From Brugia malayi (lineage: Eukaryota > Nematoda > Chromadorea > Rhabditida > Onchocercidae): a DNA stretch of 24,868 nucleotides. The notes under the pieces were generated by a model, which saw only the letters and a program-made list of their open reading frames with translations, was not told where the DNA came from and searched no databases. The DNA lies in the NCBI RefSeq assembly GCF_000002995.4, contig NW_025062324.1:1-24868 (forward strand), written 5' to 3'. The position numbers and the translations under genes were made by a program. Position 1 is the first letter of the stretch. Every line of letters starts with the position of its first letter. Shown piece after piece: positions 9,908-20,795 of this stretch.

Positions 9908-11175
9908 GATAATTAATTTTATTTGCTATTTATATATTTGCAATGATATAATATTTCATTTGATTTTTTCATTATAATAGGATAATTTTGGTGATGTGAA
10001 ATTACATTATAATACAATTATACATCTTCTTCTTTTCTTTCTTTTTTCAAAAAAAAAAAAGTTATTATGAAAATTTGAAATTTTATGAATTGATGAAATA
10101 TGTAAGAAAATAAGTTTTTTTTTTAAAAAAATTAAACGCAAGTGATAAAAAATTATTTTGAAAATTTTAAGTCAGAAAAATTTGAAATGTTTGTGAAAAT
10201 TTTTTGTCACTTTTGTAGCTGATTGAAACACACTGATAATAATAAATCAATTTTCAAATCGATTTATTGAGTAACAGTAGATCGATTTATGAGATAAAAA
10301 AAAAATTATTTGTTGCACATAAGACTGATTTATTATTATCAAATAGATTAATTGATTTAATGGATAGGAAATGATTAAATTTTAGGAAAAAAAAAACTGT
10401 GAAAGACAAAGAATGAAATTAATAGAATTAAATTGTTGGTTGTTTATGATAATAAAAATTAATTTGAAAATAAATGAATGATTCAGCTAAGATGTTCAGA
10501 TCAATCTTATAAAAGTTCATTTTGATATATCTTATCAGCTAAACAATTGAAATGTGTTATTTATCAATTAGCTGTATGATCAGCGTAAGAGCGTTTAAGA
10601 AAAAAAAAATTGATAAATTAACAAATCATTAAAAGTGCTTTCATTTGAATGCAAATGAATTTAGGAAAGGAGAAATTGTCACAAAAATGTCACACTGATT
10701 ATAACTGATAGAATATTGATATTATAAAAATAATTTAACATTTAATATCCTTAATCTACTTAAATTACATTGATATTGTGATATGATAATATTGGTAAAT
10801 TATTTACACTGATTTGATAATATTGATTAAATCAGTTGAATCAATTAATGCTTTTAAAGAATGCGGCATTGATCATTTAATGATTTAATGAGCAAAAAAA
10901 AAAAAATCATATTAAATTTCTCATAATTTCATTCAGTTTAACAGCAAATGTTTTGAATCTAATAGATTTAATCAATAATAATTAGGATTCTATAGCAGTT
11001 TTACTAATTATCAATTAATTAGTTATTTTTAAAAGTTATCAAATATAGTTCTGATAATAATATCATACTATCACGATTCAATTATTCTAAAAAAAGATTT
11101 GAGCGCAAAATTAAAATTATAAATTCAAATATAAGCATAAAACTGCTGAAATTGTTAAAATATGCATAAATTACG
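9908..11175 (+). repeat. Module A copy 7 (complete; AACGC type)
   Basis: 1268 bp with AAGAAAATAAG and AAACGCAAG, but CATAAGACTG, a combination not found in the other AACGC-type copies. It is therefore mosaic, as expected if gene conversion or unequal crossing-over mixes copies. Second member of the dimer starting at 8308. Confidence 0.93.
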
Positions 11176-11687
11176 GGGGGCTTAGGCTTAGGCTTAGGCT
11201 TAGGCTTAGGCTTAGGCTTAGGCTTAGGCTTAGGCTTAGGCTTACGCTTAGGCTTATGCTTAGGCTTAGGCTTAGGCTTACGCTTAGGCTTAGGCTTAGG
11301 CTTAGGCTTAGGCTTAGGCTTAGGCTTACGCTTAGGCTTAGGCTTACGCTTAGGCTTAGGCTTAGGCTTAGGCTTAGGCTTAGGCTTAGGCTTAGGCTTA
11401 GGCTTAGGCTTAGGCTTAGGCTTAGGCTTACGCTTAGGCTTAGGCTTAGGCTTAGGCTTAGGCTTACGCTTAGGCTTAGGCTTACGCTTAGGCTTAGGCT
11501 TAGGCTTAGGCTTAGGCTTACGCTTAGGCTTAGGCTTAGGCTTAGGCTTAGGCTTAGGCTTAGGCTTAGGCTTAGGCTTAGGCTTAGGCTTAGGCTTAGG
11601 CTTAGGCTTAGGCTTAGGCTTATGCTTAGCTTAGGCTTAGGCTTAGGCTTAGGCTTAGGCTTAGGCTTAGGCTTAGGCTTAGGCTTA
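11176..11687 (+). repeat. TTAGGC telomeric array 7 (TTACGC-rich)
   Basis: 512 bp with the highest number of TTACGC units in the window, plus two TTATGC units. It ends TTAGATAATT rather than CTTGATAATT, so its right junction differs by one base from all others. The open frame across it is a product of hexamer periodicity. Confidence 0.97.
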
Positions 11688-12959
11688 GATAATTAATTTT
11701 ATTTGCTATTTATATATTTGCAATGATATAATATTTCATTTGATTTTTTCATTATAATAGGATAATTTTGGTGATGTGAAATTACATTATAATACAATTA
11801 TACATCTTCTTCTTTTCTTTCTTTTTTCAAAAAAAAAAAAAGTTATTATGAAAATTTGAAATTTTATGAATTGATGAAATATGTAAGAAGATAAGTTTTT
11901 TTTTTTTAAAAAAAATTAAGCACAAGTGATAAAAAATTATTTTGAAAATTTTAAGTCAGAAAAATTTGAAATGTTTGTGAAAATTTTTTGTCACTTTTGT
12001 AGCTGATTGAAACACACTGATAATAATAAATCAATTTTCAAATCGATTTATTGAGTAACAGTAGATCGATTTATGAGATAAAAAAAAAATTATTTGTTGC
12101 ACATAAGATTGATTTATTATTATCAAATAGATTAATTGATTTAATGGATAGGAAATGATTAAATTTTAGGAAAAAAAAAACTGTGAAAGACAAAGAATGA
12201 AATTAATAGAATTAAATTGTTGGTTGTTTATGATAATAAAAATTAATTTGAAAATAAATGAATGATTCAGCTAAGATGTTCAGATCAATCTTATAAAAGT
12301 TCATTTTGATATATCTTATCAGCTAAACAATTGAAATGTGTTATTTATCAATTAGCTGTATGATCAGCGTAAGAGCGTTTAAGAAAAAAAAAATTGATAA
12401 ATTAACAAATCATTAAAAGTGCTTTCATTTGAATGCAAATGAATTTAGGAAAGGAGAAATTGTCACAAAAATGTCACACTGATTATAACTGATAGAATAT
12501 TGATATTATAAAAATAATTTAACATTTAATATCCTTAATCTACTTAAATTACATTGATATTGTGATATGATAATATTGGTAAATTATTTACACTGATTTG
12601 ATAATATTGATTAAATCAGTTGAATCAATTAATGCTTTTAAAGAATGCGGCATTGATCATTTAATGATTTAATGAGCAAAAAAAAAAAAATCATATTAAA
12701 TTTCTCATAATTTCATTCAGTTTAACAGCAAATGTTTTGAATCTAATAGATTTAATCAATAATAATTAGGATTCTATAGCAGTTTTACTAATTATCAATT
12801 AATTAGTTATTTTTAAAAGTTATCAAATATAGTTCTGATAATAATATCATACTATCACGATTCAATTATTCTAAAAAAAGATTTGAGCGCAAAATTAAAA
12901 TTATAAATTCAAATATAAGCATAAAACTGCCGAAATTGTTAAAATATGCATAAATTACG
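11688..12959 (+). repeat. Module A copy 8 (complete; AGCAC type, CTGCCG)
   Basis: 1272 bp with AAGAAGATAAG, AAGCACAAG, CATAAGATTG and CTGCCGAAATTG. Together with the following array it parallels the copy at 8308. Confidence 0.93.
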
Positions 12960-13289
12960 GGGCTTAGGCTTAGGCTCAGGCTTAGGCTTAGGCTTAGGCT
13001 TAGCTTAGGCTTAGGCTTAGGCTTAGGCTTAGGCTTAGCTTAGGCTTAGGCTTAGGCTTAGCTTAGGCTTAGGCTTAGGCTTAGGCTTAGGAGGCTTAGG
13101 CTTAGGCTTAGGCTTAGGCTTAGGCTTAGGCTTACGCTTAGGCTTAGGCTTACGCTTAGGCTTAGGATTAGGCTTAGGCTTAGGCTTACGCTTAGGCTTA
13201 GGCTTAGGCTTAGGCTTAGGCTTAGGCTTAGGCTTAGGCTTAGGCTTAGGCTTAGGCTTAGGCTTAGGCTTAGGCTTAGGCTTAGGCTT
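12960..13289 (+). repeat. TTAGGC telomeric array 8
   Basis: 330 bp after a G4 seam, with an early TCAGGC as in arrays 3, 6 and 10. It has several TTAGC units and one AGGAGGC irregularity. Its variant pattern lacks one TTACGC: cores at 13134, 13152 and 13188, GGATTA at 13165. 98 bp remain to the next A. Confidence 0.97.
13134..13191 (+). repeat. Shortened TTACGC/GGATTA pattern in array 8
   Basis: ACGC cores spaced 18 then 36 bp with GGATTA in the larger gap. It matches the last three cores of the pattern in arrays 1, 2 and 6, consistent with loss or gain of one 18-bp step. Confidence 0.85.
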
Positions 13290-14558
13290 GATAATTAATT
13301 TTATTTGCTATTTATATATTTGCAATGATATAATATTTCATTTGATTTTTTCATTATAATAGGATAATTTTGGTGATGTGAAATTACATTATAATACAAT
13401 TATACATCTTCTTCTTTTCTTTCTTTTTTCAAAAAAAAAAAAAGTTATTATGAAAATTTGAAATTTTATGAATTGATGAAATATGTAAGAAAATAAGTTT
13501 TTTTTTTAAAAAAATTAAACGCAAGTGATAAAAAATTATTTTGAAAATTTTAAGTCAGAAAAATTTGAAATGTTTGTGAAAATTTTTTGTCACTTTTGTA
13601 GCTGATTGAAACACACTGATAATAATAAATCAATTTTCAAATCGATTTATTGAGTAACAGTAGATCGATTTATGAGATAAAAAAAAATTATTTGTTGCAC
13701 ATAAGATTGATTTATTATTATCAAATAGATTAATTGATTTAATGGATAGGAAATGATTAAATTTTAGGAAAAAAAAAACTGTGAAAGACAAAGAATGAAA
13801 TTAATAGAATTAAATTGTTGGTTGTTTATGATAATAAAAATTAATTTGAAAATAAATGAATGATTCAGCTAAGATGTTCAGATCAATCTTATAAAAGTTC
13901 ATTTTGATATATCTTATCAGCTAAACAATTGAAATGTGTTATTTATCAATTAGCTGTATGATCAGCGTAAGAGCGTTTAAGAAAAAAAAAATTGATAAAT
14001 TAACAAATCATTAAAAGTGCTTTCATTTGAATGCAAATGAATTTAGGAAAGGAGAAATTGTCACAAAAATGTCACACTGATTATAACTGATAGAATATTG
14101 ATATTATAAAAATAATTTAACATTTAATATCCTTAATCTACTTAAATTACATTGATATTGTGATATGATAATATTGGTAAATTATTTACACTGATTTGAT
14201 AATATTGATTAAATCAGTTGAATCAATTAATGCTTTTAAAGAATGCGGCATTGATCATTTAATGATTTAATGAGCAAAAAAAAAAAAAATCATATTAAAT
14301 TTCTCATAATTTCATTCAGTTTAACAGCAAATGTTTTGAATCTAATAGATTTAATCAATAATAATTAGGATTCTATAGCAGTTTTACTAATTATCAATTA
14401 ATTAGTTATTTTTAAAAGTTATCAAATATAGTTCTGATAATAATATCATACTATCACGATTCAATTATTCTAAAAAAAGATTTGAGCGCAAAATTAAAAT
14501 TATAAATTCAAATATAAGCATAAAACTGCTGAAATTGTTAAAATATGCATAAATTACG
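13290..14558 (+). repeat. Module A copy 9 (complete; AACGC type)
   Basis: 1269 bp with AAGAAAATAAG, AAACGCAAG and CATAAGATTG. Second member of the third dimer. The poly-A after GAGC is 14 long. Confidence 0.93.
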
Positions 14559-15001
14559 GGGGCTTAGGCTTAGGCTTAGGCTTAGGCTTAGGCTTAGGCT
14601 TAGGCTTAGGCTTAGGCTTAGGCTTAGCTTAGGCTTAGGCTTAGGCTTAGCTTAGGCTTAGGCTTAGGCTTAGGCTTAGGCTTAGGCTTAGGCTTAGGCT
14701 TAGGCTTAGGCTTAGGCTTAGGCTTAGGCTTAGGCTCAGGCTTAGGCTTAGGCTTAGGCTTAGGCTTAGGCTTAGGCTTAGGCTTAGGCTTAGGCTTAGG
14801 CTTAGGCTTACGCTTAGGCTTAGGCTTACGCTTAGGCTTAGGCTTACGCTTAGGCTTAGGCTTAGGCTTAGGCTTAGGCTTAGGCTTAGGCTTAGGCTTA
14901 GGCTTAGGCTTACGCTTAGGCTTAGGCTTAGGCTTAGGCTTAGGCTTAGGCTTAGGCTTAGGCTTAGGCTTAGGCTTAGGCTTAGGCTTAGGCTTAGGCT
15001 T
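14559..15001 (+). repeat. TTAGGC telomeric array 9
   Basis: 443 bp after a G5 seam. The left half has TTAGC units and a TCAGGC. The right half has TTACGC units with 18-bp spacing but no GGATTA. It ends 86 bp after its last TTACGC, as array 2 does. Confidence 0.97.
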
Positions 15002-16282
15002 GATAATTAATTTTATTTGCTATTTATATATTTGCAATGATATAATATTTCATTTGATTTTTTCATTATAATAGGATAATTTTGGTGATGTGAAATTACA
15101 TTATAATACAATTATACATCTTCTTCTTTTCTTTCTTTTTTCAAAAAAAAAAAAAGTTATTATGAAAATTTGAAATTTTATGAATTGATGAAATATGTAA
15201 GAAGATAAGTTTTTTTTTTTTTAAAAAAAATTAAGCACAAGTGATAAAAAATTATTTTGAAAATTTTAAGTCAGAAAAATTTGAAATGTTTGTGAAAATT
15301 TTTTGTCACTTTTGTAGCTGATTGAAACACACTGATAATAATAAATCAATTTTCAAATCGATTTATTGAGTAACAGTAGATCGATTTATGAGATAAAAAA
15401 AAAAATTATTTGTTGCACATAAGATTGATTTATTATTATCAAATAGATTAATTGATTTAATGGATAGGAAATGATTAAATTTTAGGAAAAAAAAAACTGT
15501 GAAAGACAAAGAATGAAATTAATAGAATTAAATTGTTGGTTGTTTATGATAATAAAAATTAATTTGAAAATAAATGAATGATTCAGCTAAGATGTTCAGA
15601 TCAATCTTATAAAAGTTCATTTTGATATATCTTATCAGCTAAACAATTGAAATGTGTTATTTATCAATTAGCTGTATGATCAGCGTAAGAGCGTTTAAGA
15701 AAAAAAAAATTGATAAATTAACAAATCATTAAAAGTGCTTTCATTTGAATGCAAATGAATTTAGGAAAGGAGAAATTGTCACAAAAATGTCACACTGATT
15801 ATAACTGATAGAATATTGATATTATAAAAATAATTTAACATTTAATATCCTTAATCTACTTAAATTACATTGATATTGTGATATGATAATATTGGTAAAT
15901 TATTTACACTGATTTGATAATATTGATTAAATCAGTTGAATCAATTAATGCTTTTAAAGAATGCGGCATTGATCATTTAATGATTTAATGAGCAAAAAAA
16001 AAAAAAAAAAAAATCATATTAAATTTCTCATAATTTCATTCAGTTTAACAGCAAATGTTTTGAATCTAATAGATTTAATCAATAATAATTAGGATTCTAT
16101 AGCAGTTTTACTAATTATCAATTAATTAGTTATTTTTAAAAGTTATCAAATATAGTTCTGATAATAATATCATACTATCACGATTCAATTATTCTAAAAA
16201 AAGATTTGAGCGCAAAATTAAAATTATAAATTCAAATATAAGCATAAAACTGCTGAAATTGTTAAAATATGCATAAATTACG
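15002..16282 (+). repeat. Module A copy 10 (complete; B-linked, long poly-A)
   Basis: 1281 bp with AAGAAGATAAG, AAGCACAAG and CATAAGATTG. The A-run after GAGC is 20 long (15994-16013). It passes without a break into module B, like the copy at 2515. Confidence 0.93.
15994..16013 (+). repeat. Expanded poly-A tract (20 A)
   Basis: 20 A after AATGAGC, against 13-14 in TTAGGC-linked A copies. Confidence 0.8.
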
Positions 16283-16575
16283 TAAAACTGATAGCTGTAA
16301 TTATTTGAAACTATTACAACTGAATGGAATTTTTTTTAATAAAAACTTTTCTTATTTAAATAAAAAAATTAATTTGACAAAAATATAATTTAAGCTAAAA
16401 ATATAAATATAAAATTCTGCTTTTGAAACTTGAGTAACATTAGATGAAAAATTTAACACTTATTGGCTTGGCTAGTAGAGATATTATAACAGTTTATGTC
16501 AATTATAAATTTATCACTGAAGTCAAATTTTTTCTAAAGTCAAAATTTATCACTAAGGCCACTGTACCTTACGTT

Positions 16576-16789
16576 AGCACTGGTACAATTCACGTAACAT
16601 AGTCAATTAATTTCAAAATAAGCTTTTTAAGTAGTTTTGGCACTTAATTAAAATTAAAATTTATAAATTAGAACCAATTTCCTTGTCTAACGTAAGAAAA
16701 CTATAACAAAATTGAAAATTTTTAAAAAATTCAAAATTTAAATTTAATTTAAATTCTTATATTAAATTAAAATCATGATTAATTGGAAG
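16576..16789 (+). repeat. B internal direct repeat, left copy (second B)
   Basis: It corresponds to 4088-4300 and begins AGCACTGGTACAATTCACG. Confidence 0.83.
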
Positions 16790-16884
16790 TTTTATTAATT
16801 TTGCTAATGAATTTATGCGCAAAACTTAATTACAAAAGCATATTTTAATATTTAAACTTTAAAATGACGACGCAATATACGACC

Positions 16885-17110
16885 AGCACTGGTGCAATTC
16901 ACGTAACATTGTCAATTAATTTCAAAATAAGCTTTTTTTAGTAGTTTTGGCACTTAATTAAAATAAAAATTGATAATTTAAAACCAATTTCCTTGTCTAA
17001 TGTAAGAAAACTACAACTAATTTTAAAATTTTTAAAAAATTCAAAATTTAAATTTGAATTTAAATATAATTTAAATTCTTAAATTGAATTAAAATCATGA
17101 TTAATTGAAG
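16885..17110 (+). repeat. B internal direct repeat, right copy (second B)
   Basis: It corresponds to 4396-4620 and abuts the TTAGGC array. Confidence 0.83.
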
Positions 17111-17742
17111 GGGCTTAGGCTTAGGCTCAGGCTTAGGCTTAGGCTTAGGCTTAGGCTTAGGCTTAGGCTTAGGCTTAGGCTTAGGCTTAGGCTTAGGCTT
17201 AGGCTTAGGCTTAGGCTTAGGCTTAGGCTTAGGCTTAGGCTTAGGCTTAGGCTTAGGCTTAGGCTTAGCTTAGGCTTAGGCTTAGGCTTAGGCTTAGGCT
17301 TAGGCTTAGGCTTAGGCTTAGGCTTAGGCTTAGGCTTAGGCTTAGGCTTAGGCTTAGGCTTAGGCTTAGCTTAGGCTTAGGCTTAGGCTTAGGCTTAGGC
17401 TTAGGCTTAGGCTTAGCTTAGGCTTAGGCTTAGGCTTAGCTTAGGCTTAGGCTTAGGCTTAGGCTTAGGCTTAGGCTTAGGCTTAGGCTTAGGCTTAGGC
17501 TTAGGCTTAGGCTTAGGCTTAGGCTTAGGCTTAGGCTTAGCTTAGGCTTAGGCTTAGGCTTAGGCTTAGGCTTAGGCTTAGGCTTAGGCTTAGGCTTAGG
17601 CTTAGCTTAGGCTTAGGCTTAGTTAGGCTTAGGCTTAGGCTTAGGCTTAGGCTTAGGCTTAGGCTTAGCTTAGGCTTAGCTTTAGGCTTAGGCTTAGCTT
17701 AGGCTTAGGCTTAGGCTTAGGCTTAGGCTTAGGCTTAGGCTT
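17111..17742 (+). repeat. TTAGGC telomeric array 10
   Basis: 632 bp, joined to module B at the same point and with the same early TCAGGC as array 3. It is almost pure TTAGGC in its first half, with scattered TTAGC and one TTAGTTAGG later. No TTACGC. Confidence 0.97.
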
Positions 17743-19013
17743 GATAATTAATTTTATTTGCTATTTATATATTTGCAATGATATAATATTTCATTTGATT
17801 TTTTCATTATAATAGGATAATTTTGGTGATGTGAAATTACATTATAATACAATTATACATCTTCTTCTTTTCTTTCTTTCTTCAAAGAAAAAAAAAGTTA
17901 TTATGAAAGTTTGAAATTTTATGAATTGATGAAATATGTAAGAAAATAAGTTTTCTTTTTAAAAAAAATTAAGCACAAGTGATAAAAAATTATTTTGAAA
18001 ATTTTAAGTCAGAAAAATTTGAAATGTTTGTGAAAATTTTTTGTCACTTTTGTAGCTGATTGAAACACACTGATAATAATAAATCAATTTTCAAATCGAT
18101 TTATTGAGTAACAGTAGATCGATTTATGAGATAAAAAAAAAAATTATTTGTTGCACATAAGATTGATTTATTATTATCAAATAGATTAATTGATTTAATG
18201 GATAGGAAATGATTAAATTTTAGGAAAAAAAAAACTGTGAAAGACAAAGAATGAAATTAATAGAATTAAATTGTTGGTTGTTTATGATAATAAAAATTAA
18301 TTTGAAAATAAATGAATGATTCAGCTAAGATGTTCAGATCAATCTTATAAAAGTTCATTTTGATATATCTTATCAGCTAAACAATTGAAATGTGTTATTT
18401 ATCAATTAGCTGTATGATCAGCGTAAGAGCGTTTAAGAAAAAAAAAATTGATAAATTAACAAATCATTAAAAGTGCTTTCATTTGAATGCAAATGAATTT
18501 AGGAAAGGAGAAATTGTCACAAAAATGTCACACTGATTATAACTGATAGAATATTGATATTATAAAAATAATTTAACATTTAATATCCTTAATCTACTTA
18601 AATTACATTGATATTGTGATATGATAATATTGGTAAATTATTTACACTGATTTGATAATATTGATTAAATCAGTTGAATCAATTAATGCTTTTAAAGAAT
18701 GCGGCATTGATCATTTAATGATTTAATGAGCAAAAAAAAAAAAATCATATTAAATTTCTCATAATTTCATTCAGTTTAACAGCAAATGTTTTGAATCTAA
18801 TAGATTTAATCAATAATAATTAGGATTCTATAGCAGTTTTACTAATTATCAATTAATTAGTTATTTTTAAAAGTTATCAAATATAGTTCTGATAATAATA
18901 TCATACTATCACGATTCAATTATTCTAAAAAAAGATTTGAGCGCAAAATTAAAATTATAAATTCAAATATAAGCATAAAACTGCTGAAATTGTTAAAATA
19001 TGCATAAATTACG
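17743..19013 (+). repeat. Module A copy 11 (complete)
   Basis: 1271 bp, AGCAC type but with AAGAAAATAAG and GTTTTCTTTTT as in the copy at 2515. It has private changes in the pyrimidine/A-tract (CTTTCTTCAAAGAAA) and GAAAGTTTG. A mosaic copy. Confidence 0.93.
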
Positions 19014-19246
19014 GGGGGCTTAGGCTTAGGCTTAGGCTTAGGCTTAGGCTTAGGCTTAGGCTTAGGCTTTAGGCTTAGGCTTAGGCTTAGGCTTAGCTTA
19101 GGCTTAGGCTTAGGCTTAGGCTTAGGCTTAGGCTTAGGCTTAGGCTTAGGCTTAGGCTTAGGCTTAGGCTTAGGCTTCTTAGGCTTAGGCTTAGGCTTAG
19201 GCTTAGGCTTAGGCTTAGGCTTAGGCTTAGGCTTAGGCTTAGGCTT
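19014..19246 (+). repeat. TTAGGC telomeric array 11
   Basis: 233 bp after a G6 seam. It has one TTTAGGC, one TTAGC and a TTCTTAGG irregularity. No TTACGC. Confidence 0.96.
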
Positions 19247-20519
19247 GATAATTAATTTTATTTGCTATTTATATATTTGCAATGATATAATATTTCATTT
19301 GATTTTTTCATTATAATAGGATAATTTTGGTGATGTGAAATTACATTATAATACAATTATACATCTTCTTCTTTTCTTTCTTTTTTCAAAAAAAAAAAAA
19401 GTTATTATGAAAATTTGAAATTTTATGAATTGATGAAATATGTAAGAAGATAAGTTTTTTTTTTTTTTAAAAAAATTAAGCACAAGTGATAAAAAATTAT
19501 TTTGAAAATTTTAAGTCAGAAAAATTTGAAATGTTTGTGAAAATTTTTTGTCACTTTTGTAGCTGATTGAAACACACTGATAATAATAAATCAATTTTCA
19601 AATCGATTTATTGAGTAACAGTAGATCGATTTATGAGATAAAAAAAAAATTATTTGTTGCACATAAGATTGATTTATTATTATCAAATAGATTAATTGAT
19701 TTAATGGATAGGAAATGATTAAATTTTAGGAAAAAAAAAACTGTGAAAGACAAAGAATGAAATTAATAGAATTAAATTGTTGGTTGTTTATGATAATAAA
19801 AATTAATTTGAAAATAAATGAATGATTCAGCTAAGATGTTCAGATCAATCTTATAAAAGTTCATTTTGATATATCTTATCAGCTAAACAATTGAAATGTG
19901 TTATTTATCAATTAGCTGTATGATCAGCGTAAGAGCGTTTAAGAAAAAAAAAATTGATAAATTAACAAATCATTAAAAGTGCTTTCATTTGAATGCAAAT
20001 GAATTTAGGAAAGGAGAAATTGTCACAAAAATGTCACACTGATTATAACTGATAGAATATTGATATTATAAAAATAATTTAACATTTAATATCCTTAATC
20101 TACTTAAATTACATTGATATTGTGATATGATAATATTGGTAAATTATTTACACTGATTTGATAATATTGATTAAATCAGTTGAATCAATTAATGCTTTTA
20201 AAGAATGCGGCATTGATCATTTAATGATTTAATGAGCAAAAAAAAAAAAATCATATTAAATTTCTCATAATTTCATTCAGTTTAACAGCAAATGTTTTGA
20301 ATCTAATAGATTTAATCAATAATAATTAGGATTCTATAGCAGTTTTACTAATTATCAATTAATTAGTTATTTTTAAAAGTTATCAAATATAGTTCTGATA
20401 ATAATATCATACTATCACGATTCAATTATTCTAAAAAAAGATTTGAGCGCAAAATTAAAATTATAAATTCAAATATAAGCATAAAACTGCTGAAATTGTT
20501 AAAATATGCATAAATTACG
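19247..20519 (+). repeat. Module A copy 12 (complete)
   Basis: 1273 bp, AGCAC/AGAAGATAAG type with CATAAGATTG and a 13-A tract. It shares these markers with the copies on both sides at 15002 and 20796, except that it lacks the long poly-A. Confidence 0.93.
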
Positions 20520-20795
20520 GGGGGCTTAGGCTTAGGCTTAGGCTTAGGCTTAGGCTTAGGCTTAGCTTAGGCTTAGGCTTAGCTTAGGCTTAGGCTTAGG
20601 CTAGGCTTAGGCTTAGGCTTAGGCTTAGGCTTAGGCTTTAGGCTTAGGCTTAGGCTTAGGCTTAGGCTTAGGCTTAGGCTTAGGCTTAGGCTTAGGCTTA
20701 GGCTTAGGCTTAGGCTTAGGCTTAGGCTTAGGCTTAGGCTTAGGCTTAGGCTTAGGCTTAGGCTTAGGCTTAGGCTTAGGCTTAGGCTTAGGCTT
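20520..20795 (+). repeat. TTAGGC telomeric array 12
   Basis: 276 bp, with TTAGC and GGCTAGG irregularities confined to the left half and pure TTAGGC in the right half. No TTACGC. It is the last telomeric array in the window. Confidence 0.97.

Larger units (their letters stand above)
16283..17110 (+). repeat. Module B copy 2 (complete)
   Basis: 828 bp, nearly identical to 3795-4620 with a few substitutions and indels in AT-runs. It contains the CACTGTACCTTACGTTA seed motif and both internal ~220-bp repeats. It ends TTAATTGAAG fused to GGGCTTAGGC at the same base as copy 1. Confidence 0.88.

Noticed and set aside
11256..11696. 146-residue Leu-Arg open frame with Leu-Thr interruptions
   Set aside because: Same artefact: Thr arises from TTACGC units. 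It starts at a TTATGC variant inside the array and ends at the array edge.
5340..15001. CRISPR-like arrangement of regularly spaced repeats
   Set aside because: The repeated unit is over 1 kb and the spacers are telomeric hexamers, not unique 30-40-bp sequences.
17105..17374. 89-residue Leu-Arg/Leu-Gly open frame
   Set aside because: Hexamer periodicity only. A single 5-base unit switches Leu-Arg to Leu-Gly.
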